Shown: positions 5,567-11,237 of the stretch, one piece after another
How the letters are laid out: each line of letters opens with the position of its first letter
Position numbering within the stretch: the stretch's first letter is position 1
Source of the DNA: an uncultured Oscillospiraceae bacterium
GTDB taxonomy: Bacteria > Bacillota > Clostridia > Oscillospirales > Ruminococcaceae
Direction of reading: 5' to 3'
Length of the DNA: 11,237 bases
NCBI GenBank assembly: GCA_934488695.1
Contig: CAKSSH010000043.1
Span: 1-11,237, forward strand
Program-made: the position numbers and the translations under genes
Notes under the pieces: model-generated
The model's database searches: none
The model's input: only the letters and a program-made list of their open reading frames with translations
Told to the model about the DNA's origin: nothing

Positions 5567-8164
5567 TCAATCGACCATTTTTTTCAGTTCAAACAAAATG
5601 TTGATTGCCTCGCGCGGGGTCAAAACATCAATATCCATGTCATGCAGCCGTTGTAAAATCGGCTGAGCCTGCGCTTTTTCCTCAGACGTTTGTGCCGGCG
5701 GCAGTACCGCACGCGAAGCGGTTGGCGTGGCAGGCTGTCCGCTTTCAAGCCCCGTTAAAATTTGTTTGGCGCGTAAGATAATAGCTTCCGGGATCCCGGA
5801 AAGGCGAGCAACATCAATCCCGTAGCTGTCATCGGTGCCGCCGCGAACAATACGGCGCAGAAAAATGATTTCGTCTCCCCGCTTTTTGACCATAATATTG
5901 TAATTTTTTACATTATCAAAGCTTTCTTCCAAGACCGAAAGCTCATGATAATGCGTTGCAAACAACGTTTTTGCGCCCAGTCGATTTTTATCTGCGATAT
6001 ACTCCAACACCGCACGGGCAATGCTCATCCCGTCAAAAGTCGAGGTTCCGCGTCCCACCTCATCCAAAATCAATAAGCTGTGCCGCGTCGCGTTTTTCAG
6101 AATATAAGAAACCTCGTTCATCTCCATCATAAAGGTCGACTGGCCCGACACCAAATCATCTGATGCGCCGATTCTTGTGAAAACACTGTCAACCACTGAA
6201 ATCTGTGCGCTGGCTGCCGGAACAAAGCTTCCGATTTGAGCCAAAATGGAAATAAGCGCAACCTGACGCATATAAGTGGATTTACCGGCCATATTCGGAC
6301 CGGTGATGATTGCCACGGCGTTTTCCTGTTCATCCAGCAGCGTATCATTCGGAACAAACGGAACCGGCGTCAGCAGCTCTACGACCGGATGACGTCCTTC
6401 TTTGATTTGAATTGTACCCGAATTGCTCAGGCTTGGACAAACATAATTGTTATTAACGGCAACCTGAGCAAGCGAACATAGAACATCCAGTACCGAAAGG
6501 GCCTCAGCAGTACGCTGAATCCGATCAAGTTGTGCCGAAACCTGCTGGCGCAGCTGACCGAACAGCTCATATTCTAAAGCTACAGAGCGTTCCCCGGCAG
6601 TCAGCACCTTTGCCTCTAAGTCCTTAAGCTCCTGAGTGATAAAGCGTTCTCCGCCGGTCAAGGTCTGCTTCCGAATATACTCTTCCGGCACCTGATCCAA
6701 AAACGAATTGGAAATCTCAATGTAATAGCCGAACACCTTGTTATACCCAACCTTCAGCGTTCGGATACCGGTCCTTTCCTTTTCGGCCGCTTCAATTTTT
6801 AAAATGAAATTCTTGTTATCCTTGAGCATGTCACGCAAAGTGTCCAGCTCGGCATTGTAACCGTGCCGGATATACCCACCGTCACGCAGAATCGGAGCGG
6901 GCTTATCGTCAATCGCTGCATGAATCATTTGCTCAACATCGCTCAGCGGATCTAAATTCAGCAATAATTCCCGTAAAAGCTCGCTCTGAACGCCCTGCAG
7001 CCGGTCAATAATTTCAGGCAGCTGCATTGCCGTATCCGCAAGAGCGTTAAGCTCTCTCGGCGTGACGCTGCCGTACACCACCCGCGTCATCAGGCGTTTT
7101 AAATCAAAAACATCCTGAAGTTTTTCACGAATCTCGTCACGCATTTGATTGTTTTCATACAGCTCCGTTACAGCGTTCTGCCTACGCATGATATCGCTGA
7201 CGCTCAACAACGGCTGTTCCAAATAAGAACGCAGCAAACGACGTCCCATCGCCGTTTCGGTCTGGTCAATTACCCATAAAAGCGTCCCGTATTTTTCCCC
7301 TTTGTGCATGCTTTCGGTAAGCTCCAAATTGCGCCGTGCGGTCATATCCAAGTCCATGTACTGATCCACTTCATACAAATCCACGCGATTCAAGCGGCTC
7401 AACCCGCTGATCTGCGTTTCATGAAGATAATCCAGCAGCGCACCGAAGGCCTGCACAACAAGTCCTTTATCCGCCAGCCCGATTTGACTCAAGGATGCGC
7501 AATTAAATTGCTGCAGCACCATAGACGCGGCATACTTCGGATCCAGCGACGCATTATCGGAAACCGTCATAGACGCCATCAATTTGTTTTTAATAAACAG
7601 TGTTAAATTTTGGTCCTGCGAGCTATTGGGGCAAAGCAGCACTTCGCGCGGAGCAAAACGGCTCAATTCGTTAACAACCTTAACTACGATATCCCCGCCC
7701 GAAAGCTGAGTCGCGCGAATTTCGCCGGTAGAAACATCCGCAAAAATAATGCCGGCCGCACCGCAGTCCACCTTAATGCTGCAGATAAAATTATTCTTTG
7801 ACTCGTCCAGCATACTTCCCTCAATCACCGTTCCGGGCGTAACCACTCGTACAACATCTCGTTTGACAAGTCCTTTTGCTTTTGCCGGATCCTCCACCTG
7901 CTCACAGATGGCAACCTTATATCCTTTATCAATCAGGCGCGCGATATAAGATTCACAGCTGTGGTATGGAACGCCGCACATTTTGGCACGTTCATCCATG
8001 CCGCAATTTTTTCCGGTCAACTGCAGCTCCAATTCTCTTGAGGCGATAATGGCATCATCAAAAAACATCTCATAGAAGTCGCCCAACCTGAAAAAAAGAA
8101 TTTGATCTTTATGGCGTTCCTTGATTTCCATATATTGACGCATCATCGGCGAAATTTTCGACAA
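5567..8164 (-). CDS. mutS: DNA mismatch repair protein MutS (MutS1)
   Basis: MutS binds mispairs and small loops as a dimer and recruits MutL after ATP exchange. The 865 residues show full MutS1 architecture: mismatch-binding domain with GDFYEMF (28-34), where F30 and E32 are the wedge Phe and Glu; connector and core/lever/clamp (about 120-570); ATPase with Walker A TGPNMAGKST (621-630), the loop SGQSTFMMEMNE (673-684), Walker B LLILDEVGRGT (697-707) and the histidine switch ATHYHEL (736-742); and a C-terminal helical tail (832-865) after a Pro/Ala-rich linker. No QLSLF-like clamp motif is evident in that linker. The chosen start is TTG 8164-8162, since AGGAG lies 8 bases upstream and MSKISPMMRQYMEIK matches the family N-terminus; the ATGs at codons 7 and 8 are too far from the site. 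Confidence 0.98.
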   Translation of the reverse strand: MSKISPMMRQYMEIKERHKDQILFFRLGDFYEMFFDDAIIASRELELQLTGKNCGMDERAKMCGVPYHSCESYIARLIDKGYKVAICEQVEDPAKAKGLVKRDVVRVVTPGTVIEGSMLDESKNNFICSIKVDCGAAGIIFADVSTGEIRATQLSGGDIVVKVVNELSRFAPREVLLCPNSSQDQNLTLFIKNKLMASMTVSDNASLDPKYAASMVLQQFNCASLSQIGLADKGLVVQAFGALLDYLHETQISGLSRLNRVDLYEVDQYMDLDMTARRNLELTESMHKGEKYGTLLWVIDQTETAMGRRLLRSYLEQPLLSVSDIMRRQNAVTELYENNQMRDEIREKLQDVFDLKRLMTRVVYGSVTPRELNALADTAMQLPEIIDRLQGVQSELLRELLLNLDPLSDVEQMIHAAIDDKPAPILRDGGYIRHGYNAELDTLRDMLKDNKNFILKIEAAEKERTGIRTLKVGYNKVFGYYIEISNSFLDQVPEEYIRKQTLTGGERFITQELKDLEAKVLTAGERSVALEYELFGQLRQQVSAQLDRIQRTAEALSVLDVLCSLAQVAVNNNYVCPSLSNSGTIQIKEGRHPVVELLTPVPFVPNDTLLDEQENAVAIITGPNMAGKSTYMRQVALISILAQIGSFVPAASAQISVVDSVFTRIGASDDLVSGQSTFMMEMNEVSYILKNATRHSLLILDEVGRGTSTFDGMSIARAVLEYIADKNRLGAKTLFATHYHELSVLEESFDNVKNYNIMVKKRGDEIIFLRRIVRGGTDDSYGIDVARLSGIPEAIILRAKQILTGLESGQPATPTASRAVLPPAQTSEEKAQAQPILQRLHDMDIDVLTPREAINILFELKKMVD

Positions 8165-8172
8165 AATCCTCG

Positions 8173-8195
8173 CTCCTTTGTTTTAAAAATCAAAG
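8173..8195 (-). promoter_or_regulatory. mutS: mutS ribosome binding site, partly within a small hairpin
   Basis: The minus strand carries AAAGGAG (8179-8173) with its AGGAG core 8 bases ahead of the mutS TTG start. Just upstream CTTTG (8195-8191) can pair with CAAAG (8180-8176), whose last bases belong to the ribosome binding site; one or two A-U pairs may extend the stem past a bulge. The hairpin is A/U rich and probably weak, so any effect on translation is inference. The binding site itself is well supported. Confidence 0.55.
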
Positions 8196-8206
8196 CGTCG
8201 ATAACC

Positions 8207-8629
8207 TCAGTGACAGCCACCACAGGAGCTGCAATTACCGGAACAGCCTCCCGCTTTCGGAAGCTCAACGGTCATCGGGTCCTCCCCCTCCAGCGTCAGA
8301 CGCAAAAGAGTCTGAATATCCTGCATGATTTTATCCATGCCATCCTTCGCTTCGGCATACGCCGTCATGGTCGGTTCTGCCATGATCTGCGCGTAAATTT
8401 CACGCATCTCACGATCAAACCGGCTAATTTTTTCTTCATCTTTCTCGGGACGGTTTGTCTCATGATTTAAGGCAATTTTCTTCAAATTAAAATTACTGAT
8501 TTTCTCCTGCAGCTGCAAGTTTTGGTCGTTTTCTTCACGCGCCTGCTGCAAACGTAAAAACGCCTCGCTCTCAGAGATCGCTTGTCCGAGCTGCCGTGTC
8601 AAAGTTTCAATTTTATCCATTGTGTTCAT
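8207..8629 (-). CDS. YlbF/YmcA (RicF/RicA) family protein with C-terminal cysteine cluster
   Basis: This small protein (140 residues) is predicted to be almost wholly helical and charged, with no signal peptide or membrane segment. Helical segments run from about 3-57 and 65-113 and it ends in GGCSGNCSSCGGCH, with cysteines at 129, 133, 136 and 139. Size, the N-terminal LGQAISESEAFLRLQQA (14-30) and the helical layout fit the Com_YlbF family. In Bacillus, RicA, RicF and RicT form a complex that binds [4Fe-4S] clusters and acts with RNase Y; ymcA (ricA) lies beside miaB there, as this gene does here, so it may be the RicA counterpart. It starts within the miaB stop (ATGA), with AAAGGA a few bases upstream inside miaB, so the two are translationally coupled. 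Cluster binding by the tail is inference. Whether it is RicA or RicF cannot be settled here. Confidence 0.85.
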   Translation of the reverse strand: MNTMDKIETLTRQLGQAISESEAFLRLQQAREENDQNLQLQEKISNFNLKKIALNHETNRPEKDEEKISRFDREMREIYAQIMAEPTMTAYAEAKDGMDKIMQDIQTLLRLTLEGEDPMTVELPKAGGCSGNCSSCGGCH

Positions 8630-10062
8630 CCGTTCCTTTCTATTTCTCCGATACAGGTGTAGCCTTTCACCGCGCCGATTCGGACATCGACAAAATCTCC
8701 GGGGCGAACCTGCTCGTCATGCCGAAAAAGCACCATCCCGTTGTGCTCATCCCGACCGCAGCTCATGCTGATATCCTCTTTGGCAGGCCCGTCGCACAAC
8801 ACATGCGCAAGGGTATTCACCCGCGCCGCCGTTTTAGCATACGCAATATCCTCCTGCACCTTTAAAAGCTGCCGAAACCGCCGGGATTTTTCCTCATCAC
8901 CCGTCGGATCCTCCATTTCGGCGGCCGGCGTGCCGGGTCGTTTGGAATAAATAAAGGTGTACAGCTGATCATACCGAACCTGTTTAATGAGTGCAAGCGT
9001 TGCCTCAAAATCCTCCTGCGTTTCGCCCGGAAAGCCAACGATAATGTCGCTGCTCAGACTAAGCTCGGGCATTCTCTCCCGGGCATACCGCAGTGTATCC
9101 AAATATTCCCGAATACTGTATTTTCGATTCATGGCACGCAAAATCCGGTCCGACCCGCTTTGTACCGGCAAATGAAGATGACGACACACCTTCGGACAAT
9201 CCGCCATAGCATCAATAAGCTCCCGGCCGGCGTCCTTAGGGTGCGAAGTCATAAAGCGAATCCGAAAATCACCCGGCAGCGCGTCAATAGAGCGCAAAAG
9301 CTGCGGAAAAGAAATTTCCCCGTTCTCCCGCCCGTAAGAATTAACATTTTGGCCGAGCAGCGTAATCTCACGAACGCCCTGCGCAACAAGTCCTCGAATC
9401 TCAGCCAAAATATCCTCACTTTTCCGGCTGCGTTCACGCCCTCGAACATATGGGACAATGCAATAAGAGCAAAAATTATTGCATCCGTACATAATCGGAA
9501 CCCATGCATGTGCACCGCCATCCCGAACCGTCGGCAATCCCTCGGCGATCACGCCGTCCGACTCGCTGATATCCACAATTCTGCCGCCGCCCGACATTTT
9601 TTCATACACCAGCTGCGGCAGTTTATGGAGCACGTGCGTCCCCAAAATCAGATCGACCTGCGGAAAACTTTTTTTCAGTTTTTCGGCAACCGACTTCTGC
9701 TGTGTCATACAGCCACACAGACCAATCAACATACCGGGGCGGCGTCGCCGAAGATTTTTCAAGGCGCCGACGTTGCCGTAAACGCGTTGTTCGGCGTGCT
9801 CACGCACGGCACAAGTGTTGTACATCACAAAATCGGCATCCTCCGGCTTGTCCGTCATAACATAGCCCATGGCGCATAGAAGGCCTTTCAGCTTTTCACC
9901 ATCCGAAACATTCTGCTGACATCCGTAAGAGTGAACGAATGCACGCGGCTCGTACCCGGGCGGATACGACGAATCCAGCAAAGCCTGTACCTTCTTACAA
10001 TATTCCCGTTGCACCGCAAGTTCCTGCTGCGGTACAAAAAAATTGCGATTGCTTGCTGCCAC
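8626..10062 (-). CDS. miaB: tRNA-2-methylthio-N6-dimethylallyladenosine synthase MiaB
   Basis: MiaB is a radical-SAM methylthiotransferase that converts i6A37 to ms2i6A37 in tRNA, acting after MiaA. The 478-residue protein has the three-part MTTase layout: UPF0004 domain with cluster ligands C48 (SYGCQQNVSDGEKL), C84 (YNTCAVREHAEQRVYG) and C118 (GLCGCMTQQ); radical-SAM core with CNNFCSYC (C194, C198, C201), LLGQNVNSY (235-243), MTSHPKD (271-277), LHLPVQSGSDRIL (296-308) and DIIVGFPGET (339-348); and a C-terminal TRAM domain (about 405-475). Length and motifs place it in MiaB rather than RimO or MtaB. Translation starts at GTG 10062-10060, with GGAGGT 7 bases upstream. It is the first gene of the repair/tRNA-modification operon and overlaps the next gene by 4 bases. 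Confidence 0.98.
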   Translation of the reverse strand: MAASNRNFFVPQQELAVQREYCKKVQALLDSSYPPGYEPRAFVHSYGCQQNVSDGEKLKGLLCAMGYVMTDKPEDADFVMYNTCAVREHAEQRVYGNVGALKNLRRRRPGMLIGLCGCMTQQKSVAEKLKKSFPQVDLILGTHVLHKLPQLVYEKMSGGGRIVDISESDGVIAEGLPTVRDGGAHAWVPIMYGCNNFCSYCIVPYVRGRERSRKSEDILAEIRGLVAQGVREITLLGQNVNSYGRENGEISFPQLLRSIDALPGDFRIRFMTSHPKDAGRELIDAMADCPKVCRHLHLPVQSGSDRILRAMNRKYSIREYLDTLRYARERMPELSLSSDIIVGFPGETQEDFEATLALIKQVRYDQLYTFIYSKRPGTPAAEMEDPTGDEEKSRRFRQLLKVQEDIAYAKTAARVNTLAHVLCDGPAKEDISMSCGRDEHNGMVLFRHDEQVRPGDFVDVRIGAVKGYTCIGEIERNG

Positions 10063-10068
10063 AAATTT

Positions 10069-10074
10069 ACCTCC
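10069..10074 (-). promoter_or_regulatory. miaB: Ribosome binding site for the GTG start of miaB
   Basis: The minus strand reads GGAGGT (10074-10069), a near-perfect anti-16S match, six to seven bases before GTG at 10062. It fixes the non-ATG start of miaB. Confidence 0.85.
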
Positions 10075-10098
10075 AAAACCTATCGTTAATTAAAAATT

Positions 10099-10127
10099 AT
10101 TATAACATTTTTTGCAGATTTCTTCAA
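10099..10127 (-). promoter_or_regulatory. Sigma-A type promoter of the miaB-mutSL-miaA operon
   Basis: On the minus strand a -35 box TTGAAG (10127-10122) is followed after 17 bases by a consensus -10 TATAAT (10104-10099). A TG one base upstream of the -10 (10107-10106) makes it an extended -10. Transcription should start near 10092, leaving a leader of about 30 bases before the miaB GTG. No riboswitch or attenuator fits in that length. Confidence 0.75.
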
Positions 10128-10131
10128 GGTG

Positions 10132-10142
10132 TATCTCAGATA
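10132..10142. promoter_or_regulatory. Short palindrome between divergent promoters, possible operator
   Basis: TATCTCAGATA has perfect 5-base arms (TATCT/AGATA) around one central base. It lies between the -35 boxes of the two divergent promoters, 5 bases from the miaB -35 and 25 from the exporter -35, where a regulator could touch both. The arms are short and such a palindrome could occur by chance. Confidence 0.25.
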
Positions 10143-10166
10143 TTTTTGAAAAAACGCTCCTCAACA

Positions 10167-10195
10167 TTTACAAAAACAAAAAAAGCTGGTATAAT
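10167..10195 (+). promoter_or_regulatory. Strong sigma-A type promoter of the ABC exporter gene
   Basis: The -35 box TTTACA (10167-10172) and the consensus -10 TATAAT (10190-10195) are 17 bases apart, with TG at 10187-10188 forming an extended -10. The spacer is A-rich. Transcription would begin near 10202, giving a leader of about 24 bases that contains the GAGGTG ribosome binding site. Confidence 0.8.
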
Positions 10196-10213
10196 ACTTG
10201 AAAGAATTATTAT

Positions 10214-10219
10214 GAGGTG
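10214..10219 (+). promoter_or_regulatory. Ribosome binding site for the TTG start of the ABC exporter
   Basis: GAGGTG lies 6 bases before TTG at 10226. The in-window reading frame has no ATG at a usable distance from a binding site, so this site supports the TTG start. Confidence 0.75.
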
Positions 10220-10225
10220 TCACTT

Positions 10226-11237
10226 TTGAATAAAAAACGTTCTTCCGAAATCACATTGTTCCGGCGCTATTGTCACTATTTACGGCGCTACCGCGCAACC
10301 ATTGCGCTGGACCTGTTCTGTGCAGCCTTAACCTGTCTTTGCGATCTCGTTCTGCCGGTTATTTTGCGCACCATTACCAATACTGCCGTTAACGATTTAG
10401 CATCGCTGACGCTGCCGCTCATTTTCCGTATGGGCGCTTTATATCTGGTTCTTCGTTTGATCGACGCTGCAGCGCAATATTATATGTCGGACATGGGACA
10501 CGTTATGGGTGTTTATATCGAAACAGACATGCGGCGTGACGCCTTTGCCCATTTGCAGCAGCTTGGGCATCAATATTATTCCGAAACTAAAATCGGTCAG
10601 ATTATGGGGCGAATCACCAATGACCTTTTTGACGTTACCGAATTTTCGCACCACTGTCCCGAAGAGTTTTTCATTGCATTTTTGAAAATAACCGTCAGTT
10701 TTTGCGTTTTGTGCAGCTTTAATCCGCTGCTGACGCTGATCATTTTCCTGTGCGTTCCGCTCATGGCTGTTGTATCCACCCAGCTTAACCATCGCTTACG
10801 CGGCGTTTTTCGGCAGCAGCGAGTACAAATCGGCGAGCTGAACGCCAGAATTGAAGACAACCTTCTCGGTCAAGGGGTGGTCAAAGCTTTTTGCGCCGAA
10901 GAAACCGAAAATCAAAAATTTGACAAGGACAATCAAGCATTTCGGGCTATTAAGAAAAAATCATACCGCTACATGGCCTTGTTTAACGCATCCACCCGTT
11001 TGTTTGATGGATTGATGTATTTGGTCGTTGTTGTCGGGGGCGGTCTTTTCGTTTATTACGGGCTTATTTCTCCAGGTGACCTTGTGGCCTATGTGTTGTA
11101 TGTCTCCACCTTGATTGCCACCATTCGACGTATTGTGGAATTTGCGGAGCAGTTCCAACGCGGCATGACCGGGATTGAGCGTTTTTATGAGATTATGGAC
11201 ACCCCGGTCGAAATCACCGACGCGCCAAATGCTCAGC
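10226..11237 (+). CDS. ABC exporter half-transporter, membrane domain (3' end outside window)
   Basis: The frame from TTG 10226 is open for 337 codons to the window edge. The start is set by GAGGTG 6 bases upstream and a strong promoter, and the product begins MNKKRSSEITLFRRYCHYLR. It shows the type-IV ABC exporter membrane domain: predicted helices near 24-46, 66-84, 147-163, 166-185, 259-280 and 283-303, with the conserved loops YYSETKIGQIMGRITND (117-133), SHHCPEEFFI (141-150) and GQGVVKAFCAEETE (215-228), the latter matching the usual VVKAF-x-x-E pattern. The nucleotide-binding domain (Walker A, signature, Walker B) must lie past the right edge, as the fragment ends just after ERFYEIMD (318-325). 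It resembles MsbA/LmrA-like drug or lipid exporters; the substrate is not readable. Divergent from miaB. Confidence 0.92.
   Translation, partial: MNKKRSSEITLFRRYCHYLRRYRATIALDLFCAALTCLCDLVLPVILRTITNTAVNDLASLTLPLIFRMGALYLVLRLIDAAAQYYMSDMGHVMGVYIETDMRRDAFAHLQQLGHQYYSETKIGQIMGRITNDLFDVTEFSHHCPEEFFIAFLKITVSFCVLCSFNPLLTLIIFLCVPLMAVVSTQLNHRLRGVFRQQRVQIGELNARIEDNLLGQGVVKAFCAEETENQKFDKDNQAFRAIKKKSYRYMALFNASTRLFDGLMYLVVVVGGGLFVYYGLISPGDLVAYVLYVSTLIATIRRIVEFAEQFQRGMTGIERFYEIMDTPVEITDAPNAQ

Noticed and set aside
9160..9879. A 239-codon plus-strand open frame opposite miaB
   Set aside because: It lies wholly antisense to a motif-complete miaB, has no ribosome binding site or promoter I can see, and its peptide shows no recognisable domain. 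It is a shadow of miaB codon use.
10085..10106. AT-rich imperfect inverted repeat GTTA...TAAC near the miaB promoter
   Set aside because: The match comes mostly from A/T richness, and it overlaps the -10 region without strong stem symmetry. It is not supported as a terminator or operator.
10212..10229. Five-codon ORF (MRCHF) overlapping the exporter start, as a leader peptide
   Set aside because: Its ATG would lie only about 10 bases from the predicted transcript 5' end, too close for its own ribosome binding site, and the GAGGTG it contains is better explained as the exporter's site.
10439..10860. Minus-strand open frames opposite the ABC exporter
   Set aside because: They overlap the exporter reading frame, which has a strong promoter, ribosome binding site and family motifs. 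The antisense peptides show none of these.
1..11237. A new defence, mobile or CRISPR-type system
   Set aside because: Nearly every base is assigned to conserved housekeeping genes. I found no repeat-spacer array, transposase, integrase, recombination site or toxin-antitoxin-like pair.

Overview
The window looks like chromosomal DNA from a low-to-moderate GC Firmicute of the class Clostridia, possibly Oscillospirales. This rests on the gene families, the gene order (a miaB / YlbF-family / mutS / mutL / miaA block and a yggS-sepF-ylmH cell-division block), strong GGAGG-type ribosome binding sites and sigma-A promoters with extended -10 elements. The genus assignment is inference. Coding density is very high, and no gene-free stretch exceeds 300 bases.

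Right to left on the minus strand, the first unit runs from about 10092 to 2561: miaB, a small YlbF/YmcA-family gene with a cysteine-rich tail, mutS, mutL and miaA. Gaps are -4, 42, 19 and 17 bases, so the five genes are probably one operon. It joins the two steps that build ms2i6A37 in tRNA (MiaA adds the isopentenyl group, MiaB the methylthio group) with the methyl-independent mismatch repair pair MutS/MutL. A well-formed promoter precedes miaB at 10099-10127.

The second minus-strand unit begins with another promoter at 2536-2564, whose -35 box overlaps the miaA stop codon. It holds a membrane-anchored HlyD-like adaptor, yggS (PLP homeostasis), sepF (FtsZ anchoring) and the first 33 codons of a probable ylmH (S4 RNA-binding protein) cut by the window edge. 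Adjacent genes overlap or are closely spaced: HlyD-like/yggS by 20 bases, sepF/ylmH by 1 base in TAATG. I see no terminator between the two units, so readthrough from the first is possible.

On the plus strand, divergent from miaB, an ABC exporter half-transporter starts at a TTG codon at 10226 and runs off the right edge. Only its six-helix membrane domain is inside the window. Its promoter has a consensus -10, an extended TG and a 17-base spacer. The 163-base divergent region also contains a small palindrome (10132-10142) between the two -35 boxes.

Most of the window is conserved housekeeping DNA and I see no mobile element, CRISPR array, RNA gene or defence system. The points most worth a second look are the cysteine-tailed YlbF-family protein coupled to miaB, the HlyD-like adaptor with no transporter next to it inside a cell-division cluster, three long A tracts in that adaptor's coiled coil, and details of the MutS and MutL motifs.
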